Part shown: positions 13,117-13,482 of the stretch, one piece after another
Layout: each line of letters opens with the position of its first letter
Numbering within the stretch: position 1 is the stretch's first letter
Source of the DNA: Candidatus Galligastranaerophilus gallistercoris
Lineage (GTDB): Bacteria > Cyanobacteriota > Vampirovibrionia > Gastranaerophilales > Gastranaerophilaceae
DNA length: 13,482 nucleotides
Direction: 5' to 3'
NCBI GenBank assembly: GCA_018710795.1
Contig: DVJH01000035.1
Coordinates: forward strand, 1-13,482
The notes under the pieces: generated by a model
Database searches by the model: none
What the model was told of the DNA's origin: nothing
What the model saw: the letters and a program-made list of their open reading frames with translations, nothing else
Translations under genes and position numbers: made by a program

Positions 13117-13482
13117 TTAATTAAGCTGCAATCTGAGTGCTTTTGCCGAATTTTCCGCCTGCAGAAGTTTGTCTTTATCTTCTTGGCAGCTATTACCCGA
13201 TAAAATTGCCCTTATGGAGCGGATTGAACTTAAATCTAGATTAAAAAGTTGCGCTTTAATTTCATTATTTTCATTCTCGGATTGTTTTTGAGATAAACAT
13301 TCGGCGTATTCTTCATCCGTTTTTTCAACAATTTGATTGTTTTCGATTTTATATTTCACGGGGTTATTTATTATCGATTGTGCAAGTTCATTTGTAATTA
13401 AATATCCGTTTTGAATTTCGCCGATAGTTTCAATATCCGAAATAAAAAATTCATCGGTGCAAATTTTATGAGTGTGCCTGTA
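13117..13482 (-). CDS. C-terminal part of a phage tail-associated protein, cut by window edge
   Basis: The frame is open without a stop from base 13482 to the stop at 13117, giving 121 residues of a longer protein. A GTG at 13359 could be read as a start, but it lies in the middle of continuous sensible sequence (GYLITNELAQSI before it, VKYKIENNQIVEK across it) and has no binding site. The C-terminal stretch NEIKAQLFNLDLSSIRSIRAI, then EDKDKLLQAENSAKALRLQL, is a pattern common at the ends of small phage proteins near tail fibre genes (a helical hairpin with 'siRxlRa' and 'LR' ends). The exact role is not known. It is the first gene of the phage module in transcription order. Confidence 0.72.
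   Translation of the reverse strand, partial: YRHTHKICTDEFFISDIETIGEIQNGYLITNELAQSIINNPVKYKIENNQIVEKTDEEYAECLSQKQSENENNEIKAQLFNLDLSSIRSIRAILSGNSCQEDKDKLLQAENSAKALRLQLN

Noticed and set aside
1..13482. CRISPR arrays, tRNA or rRNA genes, insertion sequences and known defence or toxin-antitoxin pairs
   Set aside because: No regularly spaced repeats, RNA-gene motifs, transposase motifs or paired toxin-antitoxin genes were seen on either strand.

Overview
The window is AT-rich chromosomal DNA from what looks like a diderm (Gram-negative-type) bacterium. It carries a lipid-exporting ABC half-transporter of the MsbA type next to a pgpH-ybeY-dgkA cluster, an order familiar from Firmicutes and from the cyanobacterial side of the tree. 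Low GC, short or absent ribosome binding sites on several genes, and several lineage-type hypothetical membrane proteins would fit a gut Vampirovibrionia (Melainabacteria, Gastranaerophilales). This is an inference: there is no rRNA or other marker here to confirm it.

Layout. (1) 1-1239, plus: C-terminal two thirds of an MsbA-like ABC transporter, cut by the window edge. (2) 1240-2959, minus: a polytopic membrane protein with DUF805-like and DUF2628-like parts, then a single-pass membrane protein with two LysM-like motifs that ends in a clear intrinsic terminator. (3) 3111-4872, plus: a two-domain cytidine-deaminase-like protein and a soluble protein of unknown function. (4) 4869-9196, minus: patatin-like phospholipase, PgpH (7TM-HD cyclic-di-AMP phosphodiesterase), YbeY (rRNA-maturation endonuclease) and a DgkA/undecaprenol kinase. 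The last three overlap end to end and form one operon, with a likely promoter just before pgpH. (5) 9312-10565, plus: leuC (isopropylmalate dehydratase large subunit), alone, with a strong terminator. (6) 10607-11767, minus: an unknown polytopic membrane protein and a small secreted protein. (7) 11852-13482, minus: a tightly packed phage-type module. In transcription order it holds the C-terminus of a tail-associated protein running off the window edge, two small charged proteins, a one-TM holin-like protein and an M15-family cell-wall peptidase (endolysin). This is probably the distal end of a prophage.

The packing is very tight. Two convergent pairs meet at or across their stop codons, and the leuC terminator lies partly inside the 3' end of the opposing gene. 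Three minus-strand genes have a -10-like hexamer exactly six bases before the ATG and no Shine-Dalgarno, which suggests leaderless mRNAs. Phage-module genes and several others have ordinary Shine-Dalgarno sites. No tRNA, rRNA, CRISPR array, insertion sequence, integrase or attachment site was recognised. No gene-free stretch exceeds about 150 bases. The best candidates for something undescribed are the deaminase with one intact and one decayed domain, the LysM-like membrane protein, and the unassigned proteins beside them. None amounts to a demonstrated new system.
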